Shown: positions 15,455 through 29,727, counted from the stretch's first letter. The stretch is 64,000 nt of DNA from Cyprinodon diabolis (GCA_030533445.1 CM060078.1:23552091-23616090), one strand, 5' to 3'. Notes: generated by a model not told the origin, from the sequence alone. Translations and numbers: made by a program.

Positions 15455-15790
15455 GGTAGCTAAAGGGCGCAGTGGGTAGCAGATTCACTGCTCCAAGAAT
15501 CCTTGCAGCAAAAAGACTGTGGGTTTGATTCCTGGCCCGGGGTCTTTTTGCATGAGTTTGCATGTTCTATGACTGTTAGGTTAGATGGCTTCTCTAAATT
15601 CTCCTTAGGTATGAATGTGTCCTGTTTGTCTCTTTGTTGCCCTGCGATGGACTGGTGACCTGTCCAGGGTGTACCCCGCCTCTCGCCCATAGACACCTGG
15701 AGATAGGCACCAGCACCCATCGTGACCCCACTTGGGTTTAAACATGCCAGAAAAAAAATTGATAAATGGTGATGTCCTTGCAACATGGAG
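15455..15790 (+). repeat. tRNA-headed SINE with conserved teleost tail
   Basis: The head at about 15465-15535 has an A-box-like stretch (GCGCAGTGGGTAGCAGA) and a B-box-like GGTTTGATTCC (15522-15532), so it is tRNA-derived. The tail has the widely shared fish sequence including GATGGACTGGTGACCTGTCC and GGGTGTACCCCGCCTCTCGC (about 15645-15690), then ACCCCACTTGGG near 15724. The last section degenerates into A-rich sequence. A related copy in opposite orientation lies at 46693-46942. It is in the sense orientation within the intron. The family name is not assigned. Confidence 0.75.
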
Positions 15791-17869
15791 CAAATGTGGG
15801 CTCCATCTTGAAATTCAGCTGGGACATAGTCAAATTCAGGGACAATTAAAAGCTACTAATTTGCTATTTTAGACCATTTAGCCTATGTATTACTCAGGTT
15901 CTTTAAGGTTGTGTTTCCTTTAAAGGGGCATAGTCATATATTATGCCTATTAGATTTAATAAATCTACGCACACACCAAGCATTTCTCGTTGTAGTGTTT
16001 TAGTCCTTATTGAGCCTTAAAATCATTTTGACCAGCAGACATCTATATGGCTGTGTGCCCTCTGCTGGCAGCACTTAATCATGCATCCATCAACGAGGCA
16101 GCAGAATCTGAAGGTTTCCTCAGGTTTAGCTCTCGATCCGGTGAACACCAACGTTCATATTGTATTCTGAGTGCTACCCATGTCTTGTCACTCTTTACAC
16201 CAAATTATTTTATGTGCATGTTTAACACTTTAAATTTTCCATATTCCTTTTTACATTTATGCTGGAAGTTGCGACTTATTTGACTCCATTTCTTCCTTGT
16301 TTGCTCATTTTGCGCGCTCACAGTATCCTACCTCTGGTCACGTAGTTTAGTTTTGGTTGATATAGACCAAAGTCTATAAGCTTACTAAACAATATAGAAA
16401 AAATCAGTTGCAAAATGCTGAAATTAAACATATAATAAGCCAACAGGGCAAGATAATTTCTTTGGAAAGTGAAATTAAGTTTACAAAAAAAATCTCAAAA
16501 AGCTACACATCCTTCTTCTGATCTGTAAAACCTATGGGGCGTTTACACCGAACGCGTTTTGGGCATTAAAAAATGCTTAAACTCTGAAATTGGGACACTG
16601 GATCAAACTGTCTGGATGCTCGGCTCTCTGGTTGTTTATCTATTTACCTCTGTTTACCTCTGTTCTGTAGGTTCAAGCTAGACAGCAGCTTTTAAGCAAA
16701 AAATTCCCCTCTTAATCATCTGTGCAGTCAGTTCATCAGGATTATGATCCTACTAAAATATGTAGTGACTGTTCGTAGCTGCAGACCTCCAACATACCGT
16801 TGAAAAGCTCTCTGCTGAATCCAGTTTTTGGGGGATTTCCTGCTGGTTCATAGCGCCAGGAAGTGAATATAAAGAGTATTTAAGGTTTGTGGTACAAACT
16901 CCAATTACTAGAATATACAATTGAAGATTTTTTGTTGGCAAGTTTAAAAGTTTTTAGTTAATCTGGAGATTTATAAACTGTTGTACATAGTTCATAATAA
17001 AAGGCCTTGGCAGCAATAATGAAAAGCTTGTTCTCTTTTCCTTGTAGCATACAAAACAAGTGTCCCGGCTTTTTGTTTTTTTGTATCATTGCAGTTTAAC
17101 CCCTTGACATTTATTTATTTTTCATATGCAGAATGCCCCCCCCCCCCAAAAGAAAACTTCTGGAACAGCTTTTCTTTTTGGTTGATGCTCTGGTCTCCAG
17201 TGGAAAAAGCTAAATGTACTGAACTTCAGCATCAAACACTTTGATGCTCGGATGCCAGAACGCTTGGATGCGCCGCTATCTATGCTCAGACCTGTCGCCT
17301 CTTGACGCCATCCCCTATAGAGTTTACATTTACATTAGACGTGTCAACGCCCAAAACACATTTGGTGTGAACGCATCATTAAAGATCGATAAGGAAGATA
17401 AGAAAAAAAGTCAATGACATTTAATATTTATTAATAAAGTTATTCTAAAGTGATCACCACTAAAAGTTATTTAAATCATGCATTCCTAATCAGTTTGTTT
17501 TTTGGTAAATCTCATATGTTTAATTTGATGCACTCCTGACCATCACATTTAGAGAGAACAGAACACCATTGGTCTGGGTGTGTAATAAAGATAATTTAGA
17601 GATCAAAACATAAGACGCTGAAAGACGTCTGTAAAAACAAACATTCCAATTGTAAAAACAGCACATTTCTGCTACAGTTAACAGCAAATTATAGTCTTTC
17701 AATCACAAAGAGACTAGTTTAACATTAATAAGATGTGCAAGGACAGCACATTAAAGACAAACATCAAGGCCAAAGCAGAGTATGAGGCAACATGACAAGC
17801 ACCATGGTATAAATGTTTTGCGTTTTTTTTTCTCTAAACAAATGATACTACTAATGAATTGTGTGATCA

Positions 17870-18350
17870 CTAGAACAGGGGAAATATTTGGTATAAACCA
17901 GATAAAAAGATCTCAAAACCATGAAACATAGAGGTGGATGTGTCATAATGTGGAGATAGGCTATCTGAGGATCTTAACTGTTGACCCATCCTTCTGCCAT
18001 GCATTTTACAGAAGCTTAAAAAGATGTAGCAAAATGTTTAATCAGAAGCAGGAAATAGACCTTGCATCAAGACAGTAACCCAAAACATAACAGTTGATAC
18101 ATATAGTACAGGCTAAGCATAACAAAAATGCTCTGAACAGAATCAAAATAAGGTCTGATTGTCATTGAGAGTCTGTGGGGTCAAATGGAAATCTCAAAGC
18201 TGATAGTAGAAAAAGGGGCTCATTTGCCACAGACCAAGGTCTGGATATCAAAGCTGCCTCAAAGAAGCTCAATTGGAGTTATTTCAGCCCAAAGAGCATA
18301 ATACTAGTTGAGAAAGTCACTTTTTTAATACAGTTTTGCAGATATATTTT
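17870..18350 (+). pseudogene. Decayed Tc1/mariner-like transposase relic
   Basis: Short stretches match the catalytic half of a Tc1-like transposase on the + strand: KTMKHxGGCVIMW near 17918-17955 (family: TMKHGGGSVMVWG), a QDSNPKHN block near 18070-18095 (family: QDNDPKHT, holding the second catalytic Asp), and an ESLWG block at about 18166-18180 (family: NPIENLWG, where N has become S). Stops and frameshifts separate them, so it is non-functional. No terminal repeats were delimited. It predates the intact Tc1 at 32527-34138 and is of a different family. Confidence 0.6.
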
Positions 18351-19469
18351 ATTTGATTAAAGAAAATATTAATTTTTCTGGAACTTAAAAGTTATTTAAA
18401 AACAACAAATAAGAAAAACAAAAATGGTTTAGATATCAATATGTCTCAAAAGATCATTCAGAATTTAACGATGTACCTTCATTTTATTTTTTGTGACTAA
18501 ATGTAATTTTAAGATATTGTCACAAAAATATCCTAAAATGTTCTAATGGAAAACCACTTGAACCAAATTGTTGTGAAAAACAGACAAGCAGATACACTTA
18601 GTGTAGAAATGTGACAGCACTGCCTCCTTTTACGCGCATGGCTAAGCGCTCATCCTCCTGTATGTGCATGTTTAACTGCCAGTGTGTGCCTCTGCATGTG
18701 TGTTGGTGTGTGCGGGTACAGATAAGAAGCGACAAGAGTTCACTCCCTCTGGAATATTCACCATATGGGTGAAAGAGCTTGTACCTGGTGCATAGCAGCC
18801 TCGGGACTCGGGCACCAGCTAACACAAGCATGTACACACATGCACGACACGCAGATGCTACAGGCCACATTGCTGCTGACACATACCTAAGAGGTGATTA
18901 GTGAAGGTTTGTGTAAGTGTGTGTAAATGAACAGGTAGTCTGACTTTTTACTTCAGGACATGCCTTTCATGAGCTGCCATATTTTTTCCTTCTGTTTTTG
19001 AAAAAGGTTTATGCTTTCTCATAAATGAGTTGACCTTTTAAAACATTACAACTACCTGCAGGTAAACTGTGTTACACTACTTGTGCTGGCAGAAAGCACT
19101 TTCTGTTTTGGAAAATATGTATTCTACTACAATTGTTTGTTTTTTATGTTTCCGGCATCATTCTCAAATCATGTTGTGGAATAATAACCTAATAGTTCAT
19201 TTGAAACTTCTTTAGATTTAAGACAACAAAAAAATGAGCTAATGTTGCTATTAAAGCAAGCTATACTAAGCAAGCAGTGCCACAGGCTGATTACCTTCAC
19301 ATCGATCTGTATTGATGCAATAATGAGAAAACAGGGCGGAATACATCGGCTGTACAGTTCAAGGACAGACTTAATATGACTCATATGACCAAAAAGAAAA
19401 AAGAAAAAGAAACAAGAATCAATGCAATATGAAGGTTTCACTGTTGAAACTAAACTAAAATTAAACTAT

Positions 19470-19900
19470 CTTGAAAAAGTTCACTCTAGGGAACTGGACG
19501 TGAAGGTTTTTAGAAAACCTTGTGCCTCCCATCCAAGAGGCTTCTTCAAATATAACTAGTGGTAGGGAGCACTGACATTTATATAGTGTAGGTCTAATAA
19601 AGAATTAGAAAAGGTGGAAAAGGGGGACAGGAACCACTTGGAAACGGGGGGGACAAAAGGTGGCTTTGATCCCTCCCACTGAATTGGCCAAAGAGGACAC
19701 ATGAGGGGTGTTAACGGTCGTTAGGGGGTCCTGATGGGTCGTTAACTGCCTCTTCAGAGTGGTTTCGGTCACATCCCTCATCTGAGTGTGGGTCAAGTGA
19801 GGGCGGGTGGAAGGGGAATCTCCCGAGTATTGTTCCTAAAAGTGCTCCAGGTCAACCTCGAGTGTGACTTGGATGACTGAGAATCTTCACATAAAATGGA
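19470..19900 (-). repeat. Retroelement 3'-tail-like repeat, minus orientation
   Basis: The minus strand contains, in order, a GACTTGGATGACTG-like sequence (rc of about 19865-19885 reads as its mirror; on the + strand GTGACTTGGATGACTGAG is seen) and, at about 19535-19550, the complement of GAAGCCTCTTGGATG. This combination is found in tails of abundant fish retroelements that I associate with Penelope-like or GIY-YIG-containing elements. GC content is raised over 19620-19860. There is no intact ORF. The class is a tentative recollection; that it is an interspersed repeat is more secure than its identity. Confidence 0.4.
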
Positions 19901-21915
19901 GCTAAAACTATTAAACTTTATGGGTCCAATTACTGCCGAAGCATCTGTATGCATGGGTTCAGTTGTGTTTAACACAAATTGATACAGATTATTTTATCTC
20001 CCTTCCATGTTTGCAAATTGCTAAAAAAAACAGTTATCAAAAGAATTAAGTATGCATGCTAATATTCTGCAAGATAAATATATACGTTTGAAATACAAAG
20101 CAGAGTCTCATAATTGATCCCAGAGTTTCATATTACAAACTTAAATTTTGATAAGAGAAAATGTTAATCTGTTGTTCAAAGGGTAAATAATTCAATGCTT
20201 TGCTAAACTAGGTGAGATTATTTTTAATGCTACAGATTATTCAACATTTTAATTCCTCATAGTGTTAATTTTTTAATCAGAATCGTATCTCACTAGCTGT
20301 TGTCTATGAATGTACAGAGCTGATCTGATGTTTGGTTGTGGATGCATACAGGCCTTTAAGTGCTGCTACACAAACACTAATTAATTATTAAATGAAATGC
20401 TGGTGGTGTTAACTTGTTGATCCCAGACGTGCTTGTCAGACCCAGAAAAAAAAAGCTGTGCTTCTCAACCAGACAGAGTTAATCAAATAGAGAGGCTGAG
20501 GGAGAAAAGCGGAGAGGGCGACGTGTTTTGAGAGGCCCTTTCAAGTGGGCATTTCATCTCTGCTAATTGTTAATTCTCCATGACTTCCACACTAGTGACT
20601 GGCCTTTGAGCTAAGCTAGTTACTGTTTTCTAAAGGCTGTTAGAAGCAGAATTAGGGGAAAAGAAAAGACTGCGAATGGTATGCGCTCATCCTAATGTAC
20701 GTTAATTTAAGCTCATCAGTCATTGGTCGAAGGAGACATCGCTAAATCTAAACATGGATAATAGTTGCTAAAAGATTAAAGGACAACAGCTACGTATTGG
20801 AAATTATATCTGTGCTTTTATGATTACAAAGGTTGCAGTATATTCATTATTTCTGGACACCTACAGTAAAGAACAACCACTGATGTTTCGTCTTTTTCTT
20901 TAAAAAGACTTGGCTTGTCAAAAGTGCAGCAGTCATCAACTTCTTAATCTGGCTTCAAAAGGTTGTTTCTTTTCATGTCACTTAAACTTATAGCTCTTTC
21001 ATTATTATAATAATGTGGGCTACACAGGCTATAGTATGATTCATAAAATGATGTATGTTGCTAATATTTCTATATTTCAGAGTACTGCCAGAAATCGTTA
21101 GGGGTTTTTATTCTATTTTTCATAAAAAAATTATTCATTTTAAAAATTACGTTTGTACGTTTTAATGATCTGAAAGGTTTAATTGGGACAAAAGCAAAAA
21201 CAGATGTTCGGTTAGACGCATTTTCACAGCAGTGTAGTTATGTAGTAATAACGTAAATTTTATCTATGGAAAATAGCAAGGAATTGAAAAGGATTCTCAG
21301 ATAAAAGCAATTAATTTGTAATTATAATATTTGGATTTGATATTTTCAAGGAAAAAATAATATCTAATTTATTAGATGTATTTTTTTTATATATATATAT
21401 ATATATAAAAAAACATTTTACAGTTAAAAGTAAGAAAATGCTTCAGGCAACATTTTTTTTTTTATTAAATTATACAAAAAAAAAAGATTTATTCCCATTA
21501 AGGTGCACACATAATATAAACACATAAAAAATTCTACCATTACAATAAAAAAAAAAAAAAAAAAAAGGAAGAAAAAGATTTCCAGTAAGCATATAACTTT
21601 ACTTTGGTGTCCAGTTATATGGCCAATCGTAGTGTGACACATGGTATTCAGTTTTGCAGTGCTTGACATTTTGATAGCAGTAATTGGCCAATTATTTCAC
21701 ATTAAAAATTATGACCCCAAGCCTGTGTTCTTCTTTAACACATTTGGATATGTGAATATTTAAATTAATTTTCAAGGAAACAAAAAGAGATTCCAGTTAT
21801 ATGACCAAGAAATAAAACTGAAGACCTTTGAGAGTAATGGTGAGTAACAAATGAGGACATCCCCACATTTATTACCTCTTAAGAGAACCAATTAATGTGG
21901 AAGCACAACAGCCAA

Positions 21916-21916
<1 letters not shown>

Positions 21917-21968
<52 letters not shown>
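21917..21968. repeat. (TA)n microsatellite, 52 bp
   Basis: Uninterrupted alternating T and A from 21917 to 21968. It is intronic and probably polymorphic in length. A shorter (TA) tract is at about 21388-21407. Confidence 0.98.
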
Positions 21969-21971
<3 letters not shown>

Positions 21972-23229
21972 CAGCAAGCAAAAGCCCCAGCTTATTAAAA
22001 CATAGAGTAGGTAGTGTCATGGATGGGGATGCCGTTCTGCAGCAAGACCTGCTAAAACTCACGATGAAGTAAGCCAATATAAATTCCTCCTTGCTTCAGT
22101 CAAACATGAAACCAGCAATAAAACAGAAAAATATATAAATGGTGCTAAAGCAAATACTGCACCTAAAACGTACCAGTCAATCCATCAAGAACTGTTAGGT
22201 CATAATTTATGAAGTCACTGAGGTACAAGACAATACTTAAATGTCTGACAACGGAAAGCCGAGAATGTGTTAAATCTTCCACACACTGATATAGGAAGTT
22301 GGCAGAGGACTATAAAAGAATCACTAATGTCACAACACTATCAGGGGGTTACATCCTAACTTTTGCCAGGGTTGTATCAAGTTATTTCCAGAGATGGATA
22401 AAAATACAGAAATGTTCAGATCAATGTTCTTCTTTTGGTACATTATAAATTTCTAATACACCCTGTTAAAATATAAGCAGGCTGATAGTTAAAAAAATGA
22501 TCAGATGATTGAGAAGTCTCCAGATATCTTTCTCCCTGTTTAAGTAGCCAGTGTTCTTCCCAAGAAAGTTTCCTTCTAAATAGCTTTTTACAAATGCTTG
22601 CCTCATCAGATTTTATTTTTCACATACCTAGTAACAGGCTTCACACCAAAGAGTGTTGCTCTTAAAGTAACAAGAATTGGCTAGCCTCTTCTACGGTGCG
22701 GTAACTCAATGGAAAAAAATAAAAAATAAAGACTGATCTCTGAGTTTTAGGTCCCTCTGTTTTTATCATAGATATTAATATGCAGGAACACCCACTAAGT
22801 GAGCAGGTCTAAATTCTTCTGTTTCTATCTTTGCAAATTCCTTTCAGAAAGGCAGGCTAAAGCACAGCTGTAGGGTGGTCGGAGGATGAGAGGTTTAATT
22901 TCCCACCCTTCTGCGTGCCAATGTGTGTTTAGGGAAGAGATGTTGGCACATTGCCCCCTGATCTGCTTATCAGTGTATGAGTAAGAATACAAAGTAAAAT
23001 ACTGTATAGAGAACTACATGTGTCATTAGGTGATTAAAGGGATGTTTCTCACCTAAAACAAAATATTGTTTCAAATCTTAAGAATTAGTCACATCCAAAA
23101 TGGAAAATAATGTAAATCACAAGAATTGGGGTTATTTTGTGCTATTTATATCACCTAGTTTTTTTTTTGATGTGTTTATAAATTTAAGATTGTCATTGTA
23201 TGTAATACATTTACTGCTCTGTCCCACAG

Positions 23230-23369
23230 GTTATTCAGTGCGATTTTGGAGCAGGCCACAAAGGGAGATGGGGCCACTCCGATCGGAGGGAAGGCGGCAG
23301 GCTTTGATGTCAAAGCTCTGCGAGCATTCAGAGTTCTAAGACCGCTACGACTGGTCTCTGGAGTACCAA
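23230..23369 (+). CDS. cacna1c: cacna1c exon: domain I S3-S4 voltage sensor (140 nt)
   Basis: The first base completes the glycine codon from the previous exon; the translation then runs [20 protein letters not shown] and on through [20 protein letters not shown] to LVSGVP. It covers the rest of S3, the S3-S4 extracellular loop and the S4 voltage sensor. The S4 arginines ([11 protein letters not shown]) occur at every third position as in CaV1 channels. The S3-S4 loop is the variable part and differs at several positions from mammals ([13 protein letters not shown]) while keeping the length. Acceptor CCCACAG, donor CA|GTAAGT after a phase-1 A. No key residue is missing. Confidence 0.95.
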
Positions 23370-24769
23370 GTAAGTACTGTAAAACATGGGTACTATAAAG
23401 AAGGATGATGGGATCAGGTGTGAAAAGTTATTGGGTGAGGTGGTGGGGAAATAAACCTCAGATTATGGTTGACATTGGCACTTGATGCATCACACTAGAC
23501 ACTGATTTGTACCATCTAAAAAATATAGACATTCTGGGCAACAGAAGACTTGGCTGTCGGCCTACCAATCGGACTACAGCAATCAATAATCTAGAAGGTT
23601 ATGGGACACAAAAGGAATGGAAACTCAGATTAAAAAGGGTACAAGAGTATGACTTTTTATTTTTGTATACAGCCAGACTTCTGTCCTCTATAGATAAGTC
23701 TGCTCTGTTCAGTGCTTTTAGACCACCATGATCAATGCTTCACAAACATGCTTTGAAATTTTCTACTTATAACACAAAACAAGTGGGACTGAACTTAAAT
23801 AAAAGAGTTGTTCTGAGTATTTAGTAAGAAAGGTTCTATGTTTTAATATATTTAATAAAATGTGTTATGAGAATCAAAAAGTTCCAGAACTACTATATGT
23901 GGATCCCTGATGTCAGTTTTGCTGCTCAAAAAAGCGTTATGTAATTACATGACAATATTCACTGAAACACAAATGTAAGATTGATTGGAAAGAGAAGCTT
24001 GTTTGAAAGAAAACAGAGATAGTAATTTATCATTACTTTCACTCTGTAAAGATGTGATTATGTTTTAAAGATAGGAAGCTGTTAGAGCTATTTACAAAGC
24101 CTGCAGTGAGTGAACAGTAATTGTTTATGCAATGTGCTCTGTATTAAATAAGGATAATGACGCTCATTTTTTGTAATGCAGGAGATTTTTTGTTTCATTA
24201 CCATACATCCAACAATTTAAATCATTTGTACAAAGTAAAACTGAGCTTCAAACTAACCTACACATTTTTAGAAGAGTTTAAAATCAAGGACACTAAGAGC
24301 TTTATTTAAGCCTGTTTTATTAATTACAGTTTAAGTGGGTGCTTGGTATATTTCCTACCTCTTCCGCACAATAATGTTCATATTTTGGACAAAGAAGACG
24401 GGTAGTTTGAAAGGGGTGTGAAGTAATCCATTTATGTTGTGTTAATGAGAAAAACCGACCCTAAACAGAGGGGGGTGGTCTAAGGTTCATGCTCCTTTAA
24501 AAAACCTACAAAGCAGCGATAGAATTGATTCCTTCCCGCGATTATCTCTATCCTTATCGTCATGCAGGGAACCAAAATACCTCACCTGGTCAGCCAGGCC
24601 AAAAATGACCCAACGATTCCCATTTCAGAGGCATAGGCCAGTATTGGGTTTTGCAGTCCAAACAATGACCTCAATGACTCCCCATTTCTAAGAGGTGGAC
24701 CTGTTTTTTTCGGTTCAATTTGCATGTTTTCTAAGCCATAATAAGGCTTTTGTTTGGGCTACTCTATAA

Positions 24770-24870
24770 GCCTTGAAATGAATCTCTACTCCAGACATTT
24801 TGAATTGAGAAAGTTTCCTGGATGGGAAGTGAAACATCTTTATATTTGGAAAGTCCAGTGGTTTGTTTGT
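24770..24870 (+). repeat. Retroelement-tail-like motif, plus orientation
   Basis: The stretch around 24815-24862 reads TTTCCTGGATGGGAAGTGAA followed by ACATCTT and AAAGTCCAGTGG. This matches the widespread fish motif GAAGCCTCTTGGATGAGAGG, then CGAAACGTCTTC and AAGTCCAGT, that ends a class of retroelements. The sequence is degenerate. It is related in type, in opposite orientation, to the repeat at 19470-19900. The class is uncertain. Confidence 0.35.
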
Positions 24871-25454
24871 TAACTTTAACTTTTTTGGAATATATATTAA
24901 CTTCCAACTACAGTAGGTCCAAACATCGACAATCTAAAAAAAAATTCAATCTTTAGATGACGGAAATTGGTAAGAATGATCTGTAATTAGATGATTTATG
25001 CTCATTTACAATTCTATCCCATGGAAAAAATGTCAACTCCTAAACATTATACTGGAGTACCACTCACATCCTTTCACTCAAAAACATGCAACAAAATTAA
25101 ATGCTGATTGGCAGGCAGCTTGAAGTCAAGGGTCTTGGCCAGGGGTACATTTTCATGTTGCAGGAGGACGTTAATAATGTAAAAACCACAACCTTTGGGT
25201 TGCAAGAGCACAGTAAGATGCAACTGCATCATAAACTGGAAGCTGTTTACTTAATTTATAGTTTCCTCCAGAGGCAACATGATTTTTGGCTAAAAGTCTC
25301 ATGTTGAAACATAAGGGAAATCAAACCACTGATGGACATGAACATCTAGATATTCAAACTGAGAAATTATTGGAAATTGAGTTATTGAAAGTTGGTTTGA
25401 AAATGATTCTATCATTTCTGGTTAGGTGAGCGTTCATATGAGCTTCTGCCAGTG

Positions 25455-25940
25455 TGCTCCAGGTTGTCAGGCGGTGTGAAGGTTTTAAGAGGACCCAAAT
25501 GCAGAGGTGGAAGCAGAGGTTGTTTCTTGCAGATTTAATGAAAAAAACGTAAAAACACAAAATCCAAAGTTCAGAACTGATCGACAAGGAAAACTCAAGA
25601 ACCAAAAAAGCTAAGAGAAATGTACAAAAGCGATGATGAGGATCCAGGAAAGAGTAACTGAAGAGGAGGAGTATATATGAAAGACAGAAACAATGGGAGG
25701 ACTAATTAGCCGATAGGGAGCAGGTTTAGACAGAAATAACTAGAAGGAGCTAAGGGAAAGGAGACTGGCACAAGGGGGCAACAGAGAGTAACTAAAATTA
25801 CATATACTACTTACTATTCTGCTTACTATACTGTTTAAATATGACACAAATGGAAAAGAAACCAATGATCAAGAAAACAGAATAACAAATCAAAGCGTAA
25901 CTGAAAACTTAAAAAGAAACTTAAACAGAGGTCCACAAAA
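25455..25940. repeat. Interspersed repeat of a fish-wide non-coding type
   Basis: Begins near CAGGCGGTGTGAAGGTTTTA (25469-25488) and continues with AGGACCCAAATGCAGAGGT, a purine-rich body with many AAAACACAAAATCC-type segments, and a GGAGGACTAATTAG block (25697-25710). This order of blocks is familiar from dispersed repeats in fish. A second copy of the AGGACCCAAATG block is at about 48553. No ORF or terminal structure was found; it may be an LTR fragment or a non-autonomous element. Confidence 0.45.
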
Positions 25941-26139
25941 GGTACAAGAATGGGTGAATGACTGAATGGACTTGATTTAGTGCCCCAAGTCTGAATGATC
26001 TAAGAAATGGCCTGTATTCATATAGGCAACAACCTCTAGGAAGCAATAAAAAAAAAAAATCATACAAATACAGAGCATCAGTGTTTTTTGTGTCTCATAC
26101 AGTTTTGGAGCGGCAACATACTCTCATGCTTGTCTCTAA

Positions 26140-27437
<1,298 letters not shown>

Positions 27438-27637
27438 GCACAAATGCAGAGGAAAAACCAGCACCGTGTGCCCCTGATGGAGCTTATGGTCGGCACTGCA
27501 TGCAGAACGGAACAAAGTGCCAAGTTGGTTGGGAGGGCCCCAATGATGGCATTACCAACTTTGACAACTTTGCCTTTGCCATGCTGACAGTGTTCCAGTG
27601 TATAACCATGGAGGGCTGGACGGACGTGCTGTACTGG
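27438..27637 (+). CDS. cacna1c: cacna1c exon: domain I pore loop and selectivity filter (200 nt)
   Basis: The exon encodes the extracellular turret and P-loop of domain I. The turret runs from [20 protein letters not shown] through [18 protein letters not shown]; the P-loop is [20 protein letters not shown] then EGWTDVLYW. The glutamate of TMEGW is the domain I member of the EEEE selectivity ring. Turret cysteines (PCAPD, RHCMQ, TKCQ) and an N-glycosylation-type NGT are visible. The first part of the turret diverges from mammals, the P-loop is identical in pattern. Donor TGG|GTGAGT, phase 0, so the next exon begins on a codon boundary. The IS6 exon that follows is one of two alternatives (29728 or 36801). 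Confidence 0.97.
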
Positions 27638-28390
27638 GTGAGTCGTTTACCACAACTGTTAATGCTATTGGTGTCTACAAATTTAGAACTGCACTGAGAT
27701 GGAAAAATCAGGACCATTTTAGCAAAGGCATTAATATAACATAAGTATGTACCAGAAAGGAGAAGATTCATTACACGGTGCAGTTGATCAACCTCCTGTC
27801 TGGGTTTTATGGATGCTTAAAGCCTTGATAAAGTCCACCAACAAGATTCTGGCACTCAGATAAAGTGCAGTCATAAACTGGCTGCATCATCTTACAATCG
27901 GTCTGCCCAATAAACAACCTGCTAGTAGTCCTGCTAGAGGGTTGCAGTGTCCTTCAAATTATTCAATATTCAGTCAAATATTTTATGACCAGAGACAGCA
28001 GTGTGATGTTCTGTAGAAATTAAACCCCGTAATGGGGCTCATCTTGGGGACCAGTAGAGCGCTTGTATTTACGGGGAACCTTGTGGTGCTAGGAGTCTTG
28101 TTGATGGGGAACAAGATGTTTGCACCACTCAGTCATTGGAGAGACATTATCAGGTCCTCTGAAGCTCAAAGAGACACTTAAATGTTCCTCAGAAATCTCA
28201 GTTTCCAACCTAAATTAGAAAGTGTCAAGGCTGTTTGACACCTTGAATGGTCTGAAAAGTATTAACTTCAGCAGCAGAGAGGTTTGTTGGATCATCTGCG
28301 GAAAAGAAGATTTTTTTTTTTTTTCACTGTAGCTTCCTTAAGCTGCCCATATTCTTGGTTAGTTTGTTCCTTACCAGGTTACACTAGCCC

Positions 28391-28573
28391 CTATTGTATG
28401 CTTACAATGCTATTGAATGTTTGAGAGGACTTGGTCCATGAGCAGATGTCCTCATAGAAACTGATGTAAGCAGTCGCAGTGTCAACAGGATTGTTCAGTG
28501 ACTGAGGCTTCAAAACCATTTCATATTGTGCATTCAAAGCGAGCTTAGCATCTGCTTTGGCTCCTTGAACCAC
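28391..28573 (-). pseudogene. Possible LINE ORF2 fragment (between endonuclease and RT)
   Basis: The minus-strand translation contains NPVDTATAYISFYEDICSWT followed by KSSQTFNS. This resembles the segment in fish LINE ORF2 proteins with the pattern TDTVTSYISFCEDxCxPTxx and a YNNNKPWF-type continuation. A stop follows and the diagnostic KPWF is absent. Neighbouring sequence at 27780-28390 is not AT-rich like the rest of the intron and may be the continuation, but I could not read an RT motif in it. Confidence 0.4.
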
Positions 28574-29599
28574 TTCCTAACAGTTTGAAGCTTATGGTTG
28601 GAAATTTTTCATTTCTGCTCATAGGTTGATATGAGGGGAAGCTGACTCACCATAAAGGCCCAAAGCAGACCCGGCTACCACGGGATATGAATCTTTCAAA
28701 GGGGCCAAGTCTTATACTATGGCCTTACAAATTTCTTCGCTAGCAGCTCATTCTGGTTGCATACTTTAGAGGTCTAAGGGAAAAACCTTTCTTAGACCAG
28801 TAGATTTGTGCCAATTCATTTATTATCCTAATGCATTTCTTTAATTGTATGTCTGAAGAAAATGATATTGCCTGCAAGGTGTAGCTTTAAAGCAAGGAAC
28901 ATATCAAATCTAACTTAGTTTTAGAAATTACTTTATTCCAAATTGATAAATTTTCCCTAAATTCGAAAGCTAGTATGTATAATTATGTCCATAATATGCA
29001 ATACACATGTGTGAGTGTGCGTGTGTGCTGATTGGTGTGTGTGCACATTTATGAACATGGAGCTGATAGCCTATAAGCTCTACACCCCTTCTGTTGCTTT
29101 TCTGATGGCTGCAGTCTGCAGGTGCACTAACACAGCTTTTCAGAACAAAAAAGGACAAATGAATGCCTTATATCACGTTGCATGTCATCTAAATTATGAA
29201 GCACTGTCTACAAAACTGTCTGTCCACAAAACTGTATATTAGAGGCCCAAAATGTAATATCCTGCTGCATTTCCCAAAAATTCATATCTTGAAAAAACAA
29301 AGAAAAAATCAAAACGAAAATTCTTTTCTTTCTTATGGTTCAGTTTTTTTTTTTACTAACAAAGAAGGAGTTAATTAACAGGATTTTTTTTTTTTTTTTT
29401 TTTTATAAATCTGTTATATGTTTGAGAGAATCAGAGGGTCTATACGTTATGGGTTCTTTTTAAAAGGGTTTAGTCACATAGACCAGCTTTGCTTTTTAAA
29501 CACATGATTATCTTTAGCTCCATTAATACATTAAAGTCGTTTCTTTTTTCTAAACTTAACCTTTTTTAAACTAACACACTACCTTTAACTTTTACTCAT

Positions 29600-29727
29600 T
29601 GCTGTCACATTTGTTTCTCTCTTGTTCCACGTCACCCCTTATTTCTACCCATTTAAACTTAATTTCTTTGTTCCCCCTGTTAATACTTCTGCTTCTTTCT
29701 CCCTTCTCTGCCTCTCCTCTCCTTTAG
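29600..29727 (+). promoter_or_regulatory. Long CU-rich tract upstream of exon 8a (candidate PTB control region)
   Basis: About 120 nt before the exon is dominated by pyrimidines, with repeated TTCTCT, TTTCTTTG, CTTCTTTCTCCC and CTCTCCTCTCC blocks, ending CTTTAG. Polypyrimidine-tract-binding protein (PTB) is reported to repress mammalian CACNA1C exon 8a through upstream CU-rich elements, and the tract here has the composition and position expected for that. It also serves as an ordinary, unusually long acceptor tract. Regulation in this species is inferred. Confidence 0.55.

Larger units (their letters stand above)
27638..29727 (+). other. Intron upstream of alternative exon 8a (2.1 kb)
   Basis: Donor GTGAGT, acceptor CTCCTTTAG. 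It contains a possible minus-strand LINE relic (28391-28573 and perhaps more), poly(T) runs at about 28312-28324 and 29387-29404, and a strongly pyrimidine-rich tract before the acceptor. Confidence 0.7.
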
